Assembly: GCA_027943245.1 (NCBI GenBank)
Contig: JANDJZ010000210.1
Location: forward strand, 1-64,000
Source: Acanthamoeba sp. SK_2022b
Taxonomy: Eukaryota; Discosea; Longamoebia; Acanthamoebidae
Reading direction: 5' to 3'
DNA: 64,000 nt
This document shows, one piece after another, positions 1 to 10,940 of the stretch. Every line of letters begins with the position of its first letter. Positions within the stretch are counted from its first letter, which is position 1. Both the position numbers and the translations under genes were made by a program. The notes beneath the pieces are model-generated. The model saw nothing but the letters and a program-made list of their open reading frames with translations, had not been told where the DNA came from and made no database searches.

Positions 1-1146
1 CACCACCTTCTACTTCATCACCGCCATCAGGTCCGTAACGCTAGTGCGCACGCTGCGGAGACTCAGGCTTGTGGTTGATATGTTGCTTTATTTTAAATCG
101 TATTTATTCACTTTCTGAAAATATTGTTTTATTTATTTATTGATTGATTTATTTTCAATGTGACCAGGACCAACCATGACAGCGAGTACCCGATCGACGC
201 CGCGCTCACCGACTTGCAGAACGCCCTATTCATGCGGGAGTCCCTACGCAAGCACCACACCGAGGTCAAGTCGCTCCGACCGACTCCCCTTTCTTTCTCC
301 CCCGCGAGCTGACGCAACCGCGGTTGTGGCCGTGTTGTCACTGTTTGTGTTGCGCGTATGAAACAAACAGGAGTGGGAGAAGATTTGGGAGGCCGGCATT
401 GAGGTGGGCGCTCGGTTCGAGCTCGGCCAGGCCGTCAACTCCTCGATCTACTACCTCCTCAGCTCCATCCGCGCGGGCAACTACGACACCAACTCCAGCC
501 GCTTCAGCTCGGCCTTCCCCGTCAAGTCCTTCAGGTAGCCCCCCCCCACCACTAATCCACTCGTGCACACACAGAGTTCGCTGAGCCTTCTTCTCTCCTC
601 ACCGACTGCTCTCTCTCTCTCTCTCTCTGACCTTCGCGATCGGCGTTTCAGCGTGTCGCCCGGCTCGTTGGCCACGACGGGCTACAGCGGCCACTCGTTC
701 TGGGACGGCGAGACGTGGATGTACCCCACGCTGGCTCTCTTCTACCCCGAGGTGGCCCGCAACCTCCTGCAGTACCGGTCCGACCGCATCCCCGAGGCCT
801 CTGCCAACGCCGCCCTGCACGGCTTCAAGGCAAGCAACTACATCACCCTGCATTTTTTTTTTAAAAAAAAAACAATGATTTGATTATTATTATTGATTTC
901 GATTTTCTTTGTTGTTTTACGATTTTAATTTATTTATCTATTTGCTCAAACTGAACGTTGCTTGGCGCGGTGACAGGGTCTCAAGTTCCCCTGGGAGAGC
1001 GGCTACACGGGATCGGAGGTGTGTCCGTGGCCGCCGGGTCTGCTCGAGCACCACCTCATGGGCGATATCGGTACGCCCTCCCCCACCAGTTCACCAACAA
1101 GGGAGCAAAGCTTGACTACCGTGGGCTGTGTGTGTGTGATGCGTGG

Positions 1147-1214
<68 letters not shown>

Positions 1215-2780
1215 CATGCGAACCTACCGAATGAATTCGCAGCGTTGGCGGTGCAGCAGTACTGGCGCCTCACTGGAGACAAGCAGTGGCTCAAGGACGA
1301 GGGCATCCACCTCGCGGTGGGCATCGCCACCTTCTGGGTCTCCCACGTCGAGTGGAACGCCACCCTCCAGGTTTCCTCGCCTCTACTCTCCCACCACTTC
1401 GCGCGGCCCAGAGCGATGCTGATTATTTATTTATTTATTTCTCATTATAATAGAAATATTCGATCAATCATGTGCTCGGCCCTGACGAGTACGCCACGGG
1501 AGTCAACAACACGGGCGTCAAGGACAACGCCTACACCAACACCATCGCCCGCATCACCATCGAGTTCGCCGTCGAGGCCATGCAGGTATGCATACACCGC
1601 TCCAAAGTTGACAGTCATTCAACTGTTCGTGTGTGTGCAAGCTCCCGATCGTTGCAACCCGTGCTGATGCCGGATTGGTGCGGTAGGTGTTGGGCCTCAA
1701 GGTCGACCCGAGCTGGCCCAACATCGCGCGTAGCATCTACGTGCCCTTCAACGCCACCGGCAACTTCCATCCCGAGTACATGGGCTACGAGTACGGCCAG
1801 ATCGTCAAGCAGGTACAAAATTTAAAATTTTATTAATTGTTCTTATTCGTTAAATTGAATTTTATTACAATTTTTTGATAAAATTCTAATAAATATAAAA
1901 AACGATAAATATTTAAAAAACTCACCAAGTAAATGTTGAATGGCAGGCCGATACGATCTTGATGGGCTATCCCGCGCTCGATCAGCTGTCGGAGCAGGTG
2001 AGGAGGAACGACCTCGAGTACTACGAGGAGGTCACCGACATCAACGGCCCGGCCATGTCCTGGGGCATGTTCGCCATCGGGTGGCTCGAGGTCGGCGAGT
2101 ACGCGCTCGCCGCCAAGTACTTCAACCAGAGCTACCAGTACGCCCTCCCCTCCATGCTAGCCTCCTCTGCCTCCTCTTCCTCACCGTCGACACGACACGA
2201 CACGACACGACACGACACGACACGACACGACACGACACGACACGACACGACACGACACGACACGACACGACACACGATGCGCAGGCTCAACTTGAACCTG
2301 CCGTTCAACGCGTGGCAGGAGACGATCGGCGGGGGCTGTCCCCACTTCATCACCGGCGCCGGCGGCTTCCTGCAGGGCCTGTGGGCGGGCTTCGGCGGCG
2401 TGCGCATCCTCGACGACCGCGTCGTCTTCAAGCCCGTCCTCCCCGAGCACACGTCCTACCTCAAGTACAGACAGGTGCGCTTCGCCCTCGCCCTCCCTGG
2501 CCCTCGCCCTCCCCCTCTCCCCCCCCGCACGTTGCGGGCAGAGCGGGCCTCGGCTGACGCTCGCGCACACGGCTGCGACTCGGATCAGTTCCACTACCTG
2601 GGCAGCCAGATCGACATCACGTTCAACGACAAGACGATCACGTTCGGCCTCACCAGCCAAGGCCCGCAGACGCTCGTCGTCACGTCGGCCAGGGGCGACA
2701 AGGCGGTCCTCACCACCCAAAACGCCGTCACGCTGCCCGTTGGCTCCGGCCCCTTCAATCTCGCCGCCTACCCACACTGA
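1..2780 (+). CDS. GH65 glycoside hydrolase, PGGHG/ATHL1-like (5' end outside window)
   Basis: This is the C-terminal part of a glycoside hydrolase family 65 protein. The closest family I recognise is the protein-glucosylgalactosylhydroxylysine glucosidase/acid-trehalase-like group, which removes glucose from alpha-linked glucosyl glycans. About nine exons are visible. Conserved blocks in order are YSGHSFWDGETWMYP, FPWESGYTGSEVCPW (the Glu is the candidate general acid by family analogy), LGPDEYATGVNNTGVKDNAYTN and INGPAMSWGMFAIGWLEVGE, followed by a GGGCPHFITGAGGFLQG block and a beta-sandwich end. The stop codon is TGA at 2778-2780. Introns carry an AT-rich tract (about 1812-1944), a (GT)n run and an (ACACG)n run. 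The start and any signal peptide lie upstream of the window. Kojibiose or maltose phosphorylase activity is less likely, because the TGSEVCP and LGPDEYATGVNN blocks are those of the hydrolase branch, but the substrate cannot be read from sequence alone. Confidence 0.85.
1148..1213. repeat. (GT)n microsatellite, intronic
   Basis: About 33 uninterrupted GT units lie inside an intron of the GH65 gene. The sense strand reads GT. Confidence 0.95.
2188..2273. repeat. (ACACG)n pentanucleotide microsatellite
   Basis: About 17 near-perfect copies of a 5-nt unit lie in the intron between the NQSYQ exon and the LNLPFNAWQE exon of the GH65 gene. The repeat happens to be open in more than one frame on both strands, which produces long spurious ORFs. 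Confidence 0.95.
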
Positions 2781-2861
2781 AAAAGCGGGGTGCCGTACAT
2801 GTTTTTTATTTTTTTTAAAAAAAAAATCTTTTTGTATTTTGTTTATTTATTTCTGTTAATC

Positions 2862-2867
2862 AATAAA
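2862..2867 (+). promoter_or_regulatory. Candidate polyadenylation signal AATAAA
   Basis: AATAAA lies 82 nt after the GH65 stop codon in an AT-rich stretch, a normal position for a cleavage signal. Confidence 0.45.
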
Positions 2868-2946
2868 TGATACAGCTGTATTATTTTTTTAATCTTGTTT
2901 TTTATGCATTTATTTTTTTTATTCGATTACTGCATGTGTGCGATCA

Positions 2947-4229
2947 TCACGCTCGCGAGACTCGATACAATCGCAGCTCGCCCCTGGCCTCCCCGCAGGC
3001 CCCGCGCTCGCTGTCCAGCGCCTCGAGCACGAGCCCGCGCCCCTGCTCGTGCTCGCCGCTGAGGAGGTCCACGAAGCGCCGCAGCCCCGCGCGCAGCGGG
3101 TTCTGCAGGAGGTAGAACGCCGGCGTGGCCCCGCCCTGCCCGCAGCCGAGCCCGCACCGCGCCGATGAGGTGCTGGGCGCCCTCCTCGCTGTAGACCACC
3201 TCCGTGCCCACAACGAAGTCGAACGCGCGCTGGAGGTCCGCGGCCGGCGATCCCGGCCAGGTCCACACTGGCCGCATGGCCTCGGGCTCGCTCCAGTCGA
3301 GGTGCACTACCGCGGGTGGCGAGCCTGTGCGTGCGTGCGTGCGTGTGTGCGTGAGTTGTCACAGAACACCGGTGGCCACAAAGTGTCGACACTCACTCAC
3401 ACATACACACGGACGGGTGAAGAACAGCACCGGCGAACGAGGCCATGTTCACGCGCACGTTGTGGACGAGGTTGGCCAGCGCGCCCTCGGATCGATCGCT
3501 CAACGTGACCTGGGCGCCGAGGACCGCCAACACGATGCCCGGCAGGCCGCAGCCGCTTCCAATCTCGAGCACGTGTGGACGGCCGTGGCCGCCTGAGAAG
3601 CGTTCGTGGTAGTGGGCGCAGAGCCAGCGGGCCATCTCGATGGAGCCCTGCCACACCTGGCCATGGGGCACGATCTCATGGTCCTCGCGCACCAAGATCA
3701 CCACGTCATCTTTCTCTACTCCATCTTTTGCTACGTTCTCTCCATCTTTGCCTGCGTGGCGTGGCCGCGGTCTTTGTAGAGGAAAGCGCAGCACCTGGCT
3801 AGCGTAGCCGACCGGCTTCGAGTCCACATCGGGAGACAACGAGGGCTGGTGTCGAACGTGACGAAGGAGGAGTTGATGTAGTCGCTCATCTTCGTGCTGC
3901 CGGCGTTGGGCTTCCTCTCTACACATCGGGCCGCGCTGGTGCTCGCCACCGCTGGGCTCGTCGAGGTCGGCAGCGAAAGGGAAACCTCTACACAGGGCTT
4001 TGTCGACCTCGGAATAGATGAATACCAACAGCCTTGTCCCTTCGTGACGCTGCGACGCATCTTTCGTGCCGGCTGCAGCCTGCCCGAGCTGGCAGGAGCA
4101 TGCCCAGCGCTTCAGGAGCCGTTTCGCAGCTTCATCGAGTTGCCCATGGTCCCCTTCCTCGTAGCGCGTGAGCTGGCCAGGCGCCACGTCGTGTTCGGGC
4201 AATCGGTACAACACATGCATCGTTGTCAT
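2947..4229 (-). CDS. METTL21/methyltransf_16-type SAM-dependent methyltransferase
   Basis: A putative protein (lysine) N-methyltransferase of the Methyltransf_16 group. The core runs from VWQGSIEMARWLC through the SAM-binding motif VLEIGSGCGLPGIVLAVLGA and the post-motif DRSEGALANLVHNVRVN. After an intron come a second-domain block HLDWSEPEAM and the acidic motif FVVGTEVVYSEEGAQHL, then a tail ending FYLLQNPLRAGLRRFVDLL...YRVSRA with TGA at 2947. Two places need more than a simple reading frame. Near 3160 the frame must shift to keep the family-like tail. Near 3730-4060 a second minus-strand frame (INSSFVTFDTSPRC) looks as likely to be coding as the frame in register with the start. These may be short introns or sequencing indels. 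The start ATG at 4229 is 150 bp from the divergent stress-protein gene and is not certain. The target protein is unknown. Confidence 0.7.
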
Positions 4230-4379
4230 CTTCTTGTAGAAGAAATTGCATTTCCCTTTTCTTGATCAATTTCATGCGAATTTCGACAAACAACCACCGA
4301 ACGAATGCACCGAATTACAGAGTAAACGGCCACAACAGCAAGGGACCACACAAGACGCACATACATAGCAAAAAACAAG

Positions 4380-5157
4380 ATGAAGAAAGTGGTAGTATGC
4401 TGGGACGGATCGGAGGGAGCGAAGCGCGCACTGAAAGCAGCGCAGAGGATGGTGGACGAGAACGTCGGAGAATTGGTCGTGCTGCACGTGAGCGAGGTCT
4501 TCGAGCCGCGTGGGCCTGATGGGCAACCCCTCAAGGGCACCCCCTCCCAAGGTGCCCGTCACGCCCAACTCTCTCTTATTTTTAGTTGTGAACCTTGTTT
4601 TTATTTATATTTTCTTTTTTTGGCTAAGAATAAATAATAAAATGTAACTACTTCAGGTGGGGTGTTGGACGTGTTGTCGATGGTGAACCCAATGGAGCAC
4701 GAGCTGCGGCACATGAACGACATCACCGAGCGAGAGAAGGCGCAAAAGGCGCACCAGGAGTTCGAGAACCTTGCCGACGATGCCCCCAAGGTACGGCTGC
4801 CTCCGCCCAGGCGAGAGAGAGGAGTGGCCAACGCCAACCCGCGTGGTGGCGTTTGGGCACAGGAGCGATTCACGTACGAGAACAAGGAGGCCCAGTCCGC
4901 GCGGGAGGCCATCTGCGAGGAGCTGGAGAAGCTGGGCAACGTCGAGCTCGTGGTCATGGGCTCTCGCGGTCTGGGCGTCGTGTCTAGGTAAGCCTGCCCG
5001 TTCGCGTTAAATTATCTGTAAAATGATCTGTTTTGTTATTTGTTAATTTTTTTTAATTTTTTTCTTTTATTATCTCGCCTCGCACAGACTGGTCCTCGGT
5101 TCGGTGTCCGAGTACGTCGTCCAGAACGCCCATTGTCCCGTCATGATCGTCAGATAG
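4380..5157 (+). CDS. Universal stress protein (UspA family)
   Basis: A single-domain USP, a small alpha/beta protein that often binds ATP in the cytosol. It starts MKKVVVCWDGSEGAKRALKAA and has the family's helix-rich middle (ITEREKAQKAHQEFENLADD). It ends with the diagnostic nucleotide-binding loop VVMGSRGLGVVSRLVLGSVS followed by EYVVQNAHCPVMIVR. There are four exons. The last intron (about 4986-5087) splits an Arg codon and is AT-rich. The ATG at 4380 is the only in-frame start before the conserved VVVCWDGS strand. The gene is divergent from the methyltransferase and shares a 150 bp upstream region with it. The G-x2-G-x9-G-S/T signature is present, so an ATP-binding type is inferred. Confidence 0.9.
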
Positions 5158-5251
5158 ACGCACAGGGTCAACCCCCTCTCGTGCGCGCGTTACATTCGCG
5201 TGCGTGTCGTGCCACACAAACGCGCGCATAAACCTCTTATGACAATCTCCA

Positions 5252-7180
5252 TCACACGAAGCCAAAGTAGTTCCCTCTCCCTCTGCCGCGCCGAGGGCGT
5301 CGTTCCCGCTGCCGCTGCCGCTGCTGCTGTCGCGTCAGCGTGGGGGGCGGTGGCTGACAGGCCTGGCATCGCGCGGGCACGCGGAGCTGGCGTCGGTAGA
5401 ACTCCTGCGACTTCTGGGCGTCGAACACGAACGCGCGGCCACACGCGGCGCACGAGAAGACGGTCTTGCGGCAGGCGTTGAGCACGACGTTGCCCTCCTG
5501 CTCCTGCGCGTACTGCTGGTAGCGCCCGCCGCCGCGGTCGCCGTACGGAGCGGAGGGCAGCCGCCGGTCCCTCTCGCCCGCGGGGGAGTCGGCCGGCGGC
5601 GTCCTGCGGCGCTGCATCACGACGCGCTCGTGGACCAGCAGGCGCATGATCTTGTGCGCGTCGGTCATGAACACGTTCTTCACCTTCTTGTGGCCCAGGT
5701 AGTACTTGAGCTGTCGCATCAGCGCGTCCACGTGGCTGGGCCGCGACGGGTGGTCCCTGGAAATCCACGCATACCACACATAGCAATGCCACGTCAGCAT
5801 CAAGCGAGTGGTGGCGCGTGTCGTGCGTGGCCACAACAAGTCGTTGGGCCTTCGAAGCTTACCGAAGCCACAGCAGGATGTCCTCGAGTATGACGCTGAA
5901 TGCGCGCGAGTCGTAGGACACCTTGGGCGGCTCCTCATCGCGCCGGATGTTGTACACCACCGCCTGCTTCACCTTGGGCGGCTGCTGTTGCTGGGCCGTG
6001 TCGGCCAATGATATGAAGCCGATCGAGTGGAGGCCGTCCAGCACGCGCCTGGGCGTGATCCAGGGAAACATGTTGCCCACCGGCTTCGAGGCGAGCAGGT
6101 GCTCGACGCTGCGCTGGAGCGCCACCAGCGACGCGTGGTGGGGCCGCGCGTCGAACAGCCACCGGAAGATCTCGGCCACGATCTCGCCGTTGGCCGACCG
6201 CACCGACCCGCCTCGCGCCGTGGCCGTGTGCACCTCGGGCATCTTCTGCAGAGCATTCCACACCGCATTCCAATGACCACGCCTCCGTCAGCCTTGCATT
6301 CCACACACGCAAATATGGTAAACGCCACGCGTGGCGTACCACTTTGGGGCTTCGTGGGTGGACGCGAAACGAGGGTGGCCGCTTGCCGTTGTCGGCTCCC
6401 TTGAATCCGCCGCTGAGCCCGTTGGCCTGGTAGAGCAGGTATTGGTAGGCCTCGTCCAACAGCTCGTGCGGGACCAGCCCGCTCGGCGCCACCCGTTCTA
6501 CACGCACACGCACACGCACACGCACACGCATAAGCACACGCGGCATTGAGTGAGCGAGATCGAGCTGTACGAGAAATGCGCGCATCGCTGCATAGCGCAA
6601 ATACCGCACAGGAAGGCGTAGTTCATGAGCGGGTAGCGGATGAACGGAATGAATTCGGGAAGGATGCGCGTCCTGAGCGCGTCGCCGATCGCGCGCTCCT
6701 CCTCCTCCTCCTCGTCGTCGTCGGTAGCCGTCTTCGATCGCCGGCGGGCGACGTCGGCGCCCGTGGGGACGGCCACGCCGCGCTCCCAACGGGCCGCCGT
6801 GGGCGCGGTCGTCTGGGCCCCTAGCTTCTGCCTGCCCTTCTCCTGTGTCCCTGGTCGCCGCTTCGGTCCACAGCCGTCGACCTTTTCCTTGCCCTTGTCT
6901 TTTTTGTCGACCGTGTCGCTCTCCGCATCGTGGCCATCGTCGGCGTCGGCGTCGGCGTCGTCGCCGGCGTCCGCAGCCTCGTAGTACTGATGCCTGCCCC
7001 AGCGCAGCACGGCCTCCCAGACCTGCTCCTCCGACCTGGCCTTGAGGCAGGGCGACCGCACGGCCTGGAGCAGCAGCTCCTTGGGCAGCTGCAGGTAGTC
7101 GTCCTGCTTCGTGATCTGGCCCACGAACAACAAACCCATCAGCTGACTGCGCGCGTGTTTATGTATGCGTGTGTGCGTGT

Positions 7181-7238
<58 letters not shown>

Positions 7239-8118
7239 TTGTGCGTAGTTGTGTTGTGTGTTGCTGGTCAACCTTGGAGAAGTGGTCCTGAAAGATGGCG
7301 CGGCAGTGGTGCTCGAGCTCGTGGAGGCCGGCCTGCTCGCTCACGATCCAGTACTGGCAGGCGTTGTGGTAGCCCACCACGTGGCGCGCCACGAACGCCT
7401 CGCAGGCCGCGGCCAGCTCCGGCAGCTGGAAGAACAGCGCGTCGCCGTAGAGCGACACCGCGTTCTCGCGCGAGATGAGCTCCTCGACCCACGCGTCGTC
7501 CTCGACCTCCTCGCAGCCGAGGCCCGCGTCGTCGGCCAGCGGGAACGGCTCTAGTCGATCGCCGTCGTCGTTGCCATTGGTGGCGGCGGCTACGCCCGAA
7601 GCCTTGGGCGTGCGAGGGGCAGTGGCGGCCGAGCGGTCCTCCTCGTGGGCGAGCGCGGCCCAGTCCGTGCGGCCTGGCGGCGGCTGCGCAAAGATGGCGT
7701 CCTCGGTCAGGCCCGGCTCTGGTTCAGAGTCGACGGCCTCGCTGCCGACGTCGCAGGCGGGCTCCTGGTCGACGGGCTTGCTCGCGTCCAGGGCGGCGAG
7801 GAGGTCCTTGTCGTAGACCCTCTGCTTGCGACGGTGGCCAAAGGCGAAGCGAAGGATGGACTCGAAGTTGCTCGGGCTGCACTCGTACTTGATGACCACA
7901 CGCGATCGCTGACCCTCGCTCCACGCCGCCGACACGAGTTGCCGCAGGTACTCACTCTCCTGTTGTGATTGATTAAATTAATAAATCATAAATAAAAGTG
8001 GATTGACAGATGGTACGGAATAGCGAAGCAGCTGGCGTGGGCAAATGAATTCGGAAAGGACACTGCCATCACCACCCTCGAGCGCCAGCGTCACAAGCTC
8101 TGGATCTTGGCTGTCCAT
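5252..8118 (-). CDS. BTB/POZ-BACK protein with C-terminal CxxC zinc ribbon
   Basis: The protein starts at the ATG at 8118 (MDSQDPELVTLALEGGDGSV). A BTB/POZ-like domain follows (FICPRQLLRY, then ESEYLRQLVSAAW and VVIKYECSPSNFESILRFAFG), interrupted by an acidic low-complexity insert. It closes with VSLYGDALFFQLPELAAACEAFV, where BTB domains pass into a BACK domain (LPKELLLQAVRSPCLKARSEEQVWEAVLRWG). A region with WITPRRVLDGLHSIGFI and a LMRQLKYYLGHKKVKNVFMTD block follow. The C-terminus has CAACGRAFVFDAQ..EFY and RCQAC, which matches the short zinc-ribbon family of the zf-Tbcl type, then an RG/Q-rich tail ending YFGFV. BTB-BACK proteins usually act as Cullin-3 adaptors, so a ubiquitin-ligase adaptor role is inferred. 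One intron contains a (GT)n run (plus strand). It is divergent from the Clu gene. Confidence 0.8.
6498..6533. repeat. (CACACG)n microsatellite, intronic
   Basis: Six copies of a hexanucleotide lie in an intron of the BTB-BACK gene. Confidence 0.85.
7183..7236. repeat. (GT)n microsatellite, intronic
   Basis: The plus strand reads GT, so the transcript of the minus-strand BTB-BACK gene carries CA repeats here. Confidence 0.95.
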
Positions 8119-8248
8119 CTTTGGCCGAAGGTATTGCAGGTATTTGCCTTTTATTTCAGTTGTCTCGGCCAATATATTTTCCAGTTATTTCTGCAAACAA
8201 GTTTTGTGCTTCTCCGCCACGCTACCGAAACCGTCTTCGCCGTACAAG

Positions 8249-10141
8249 ATGAGTTACGTGGCTGACAACACCACCGATGTCCTGTTCGCGGACTCGCAAG
8301 CAGAGCCTGCCGCCGATGTGAGGTACCTATTTATGGGACACTTATAATTATTATTATTATTATTGATTGTTATTTAATTTTTTAATTCTTATTTTTTATC
8401 AATCCAAAATAATTTGTTCTGCAGCGTTGAGTGGGACACTGCCGGAGCTCCGTTCGAGCCAGACGGTCCGTACCCACCTGTGCACATGCTCCGGAAGTCG
8501 TCTCTTGGCCGTGTGTGTTTGCGTAGCCTCACGCTTCTCCTGTTTTAGCCTCTGAGGAGCACCACCAGCAGCCCTCCTACGTGACCCCCTACGAGACCTT
8601 CAACGTCGATGATGGCAGGTGAGTTGCTCTCGCGCGTGAAATTTGGCAACTAGGGGCTGACGCGCGGCTCCGACAGGCGGTCGACGTCGTACGGGCAAGT
8701 GCTGGACAACTCAGCCGACACCATGGGTAAGTCGTGCTGCAATCTCTTCTGACCTTCTTCAACACTGACAGCGCATGACATGTTTTTGTTGGTTTCGTGG
8801 TCACGCCTCCCCCTCGCCACAAATCAGCGGCGGTCTACGGCGCGTCGAGCTTGGAGGAGACGGCGGGAGGTGTCTACGCCTACGCCAGCCAAGCCCAAGC
8901 GTATGCGATCCTCTCGTTGCTGGATGGGGAGCGGGGGAATGTGGCACAGCGCTCACGTCTGGTTCGATTCTCGTTGTTGCCACAAACCAAGAATCGGGGG
9001 CGCGGGGGCGGAGGAAAGCGAAAGCGAAAGCGACACCGAAAGCGAAGACGATGAACAGGAGCAGTCTGCCGGCAGGCGAAGGCGACCCCTCCAGATCAAG
9101 AACTGGAACGAGGAGTTCCAGGTAGTCTTCTGCACCGCTCTCTATCTCTCCCTCTCCCTCTTACTATGTACGCGTGGCTGGTCTGACTTCCCGTGTGCGT
9201 GCGCCAGCGACTGTTGAGCCTGGAGCCGTCGGCCGACAAGTTCGCCCAGATGGCGCGCCTGGCCAACGACTTTGTGTTCGCGGCGTCGGTCTACGGCAAG
9301 ATCATCATCTCGGAGCTCGGCCTTCACGGTATGCCATCTCCCCCTCCTTGCACCCCTCTACTGCGCACTCACACACATGAGGGCGGGTGGGGGCATGTGC
9401 AGAATCGAAGAAGACGATCAAGCCGATCCAGGTGGGCGGGCAGGCCGGCGGCGAGAAGTACATCGTGCAGGGCATCTTCTTCAAGTTCGCCACCGATGTC
9501 TTTGGCATCTACGGCGGCGACGAATACTCCATGTACCGATCCACCACCATCAACAGACGGCGCAGCGCCAGCTGAAAAACGCTCGATGCGATTGGATGGA
9601 CAGGAAGGCAGCGTCGCACGACCTGAAGGGCCTGATCCACTACTACAGCTGCCAGATCCCCGGCCTCCATGTCCCTCTGATGGCCTGTGCGTAGCCCCCC
9701 CCCCCAAAATCGCTGTTGCGCTGTGTCACGCTGCTATTGGTCGGCGTTGACTGGCCAATTGCACACGCGCTGTGGTGGCAGTGATCGATTACCTGGGATT
9801 CCGGCTGATCGCCATCACCATCCTGCCCATCAACGGCTCGACACTTCGATACGGCTCATGCGACGCTGGAGTCACCATTCACTGTGAGGACCCGACGCTC
9901 AACGCCATGATGAAGCAGGCCGCCCGCAAGATGAAACTACGCGTGCGCAGCTCTCCTTGACGTGAATTGACTACACAACACAGCAGCAGTACAACACGAG
10001 TTGATGTGGAGTGGTGATGTCCTGTTTAGGGCCACTACGTGGGCACGCCGGAAGGGCTGGGCAAAAAGATCTACGGGCCGGTGGACATCGAAGGCCACAA
10101 AGGCACTGACGACCGCTACTACGTCGTGGTACGTATTGGAG

Positions 10142-10229
<88 letters not shown>

Positions 10230-10868
10230 TTCATGCTTATGTTGACTGGGTCGGACAGGATTTTGCCAGAACGTTTCCGCCTGAGCGGCCCGATCCCGCC
10301 AAGTGCGTGCCACGCACGACCATGATCGTCGCATTCGCTGTTGTTGTTGACTCCCTCTCCGAGGCGCGACTGACGCGTCGCTGCATTGCGTGTAAACACG
10401 CGCAGTGTGGGGCGCAAGGGCATCATCCTGTACAACCTGTTGAGGCCGGAGCTCGTCAAGTCAAACAAGGTCCCGCTGTCTTCCGGTACGCGCGGCCACA
10501 GAACGACACCCATTGGGTGAGGGAGAGAGGAGGGGCTGACCTTGCGGCCGCGGGTGCAGATGCCTACACCATGTGGGCGAGGGCGGACAGCAAAAAGGAC
10601 CTCTACAACCTCCACGTCACGCAGGCCACGGAGCGGCTCATCAAGGTATCAGTTCGCGGTGCTACGCGCAGCCGTCCATCAACCGGCTAGCGTGTGAAGA
10701 CAGAACCTTCCTGATCTTGTTTCCCCACAGGAGGTGATACCCGAAACGGCGCTTAAGCTCAACGAGCTCCAGAATAGCATGGACAAGGGCAAGACCCACC
10801 TGGACCTCATCGAAGCCCTCCACACGGTATATTCTCTCTCTACCTGTTTGTTGTTGTTGTTGTTGTTG

Positions 10869-10940
<72 letters not shown>

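Noticed and set aside
1019..1667. Open frames through the GT repeat (poly-Val/Cys and poly-His/Thr)
   Set aside because: They are open only because dinucleotide repeats contain no stop codons. The exons on both sides belong to the GH65 gene, and the run sits in its intron.
2181..2777. 198-codon frame on the minus strand opposite the GH65 C-terminus
   Set aside because: It is a shadow of the GC-rich coding strand plus the ACACG repeat, with no domain and no plausible start.
8367..9054. Separate small gene upstream of the Clu-like core
   Set aside because: The exons splice in frame from MSYVADN to the Clu core, so a separate gene is not needed.
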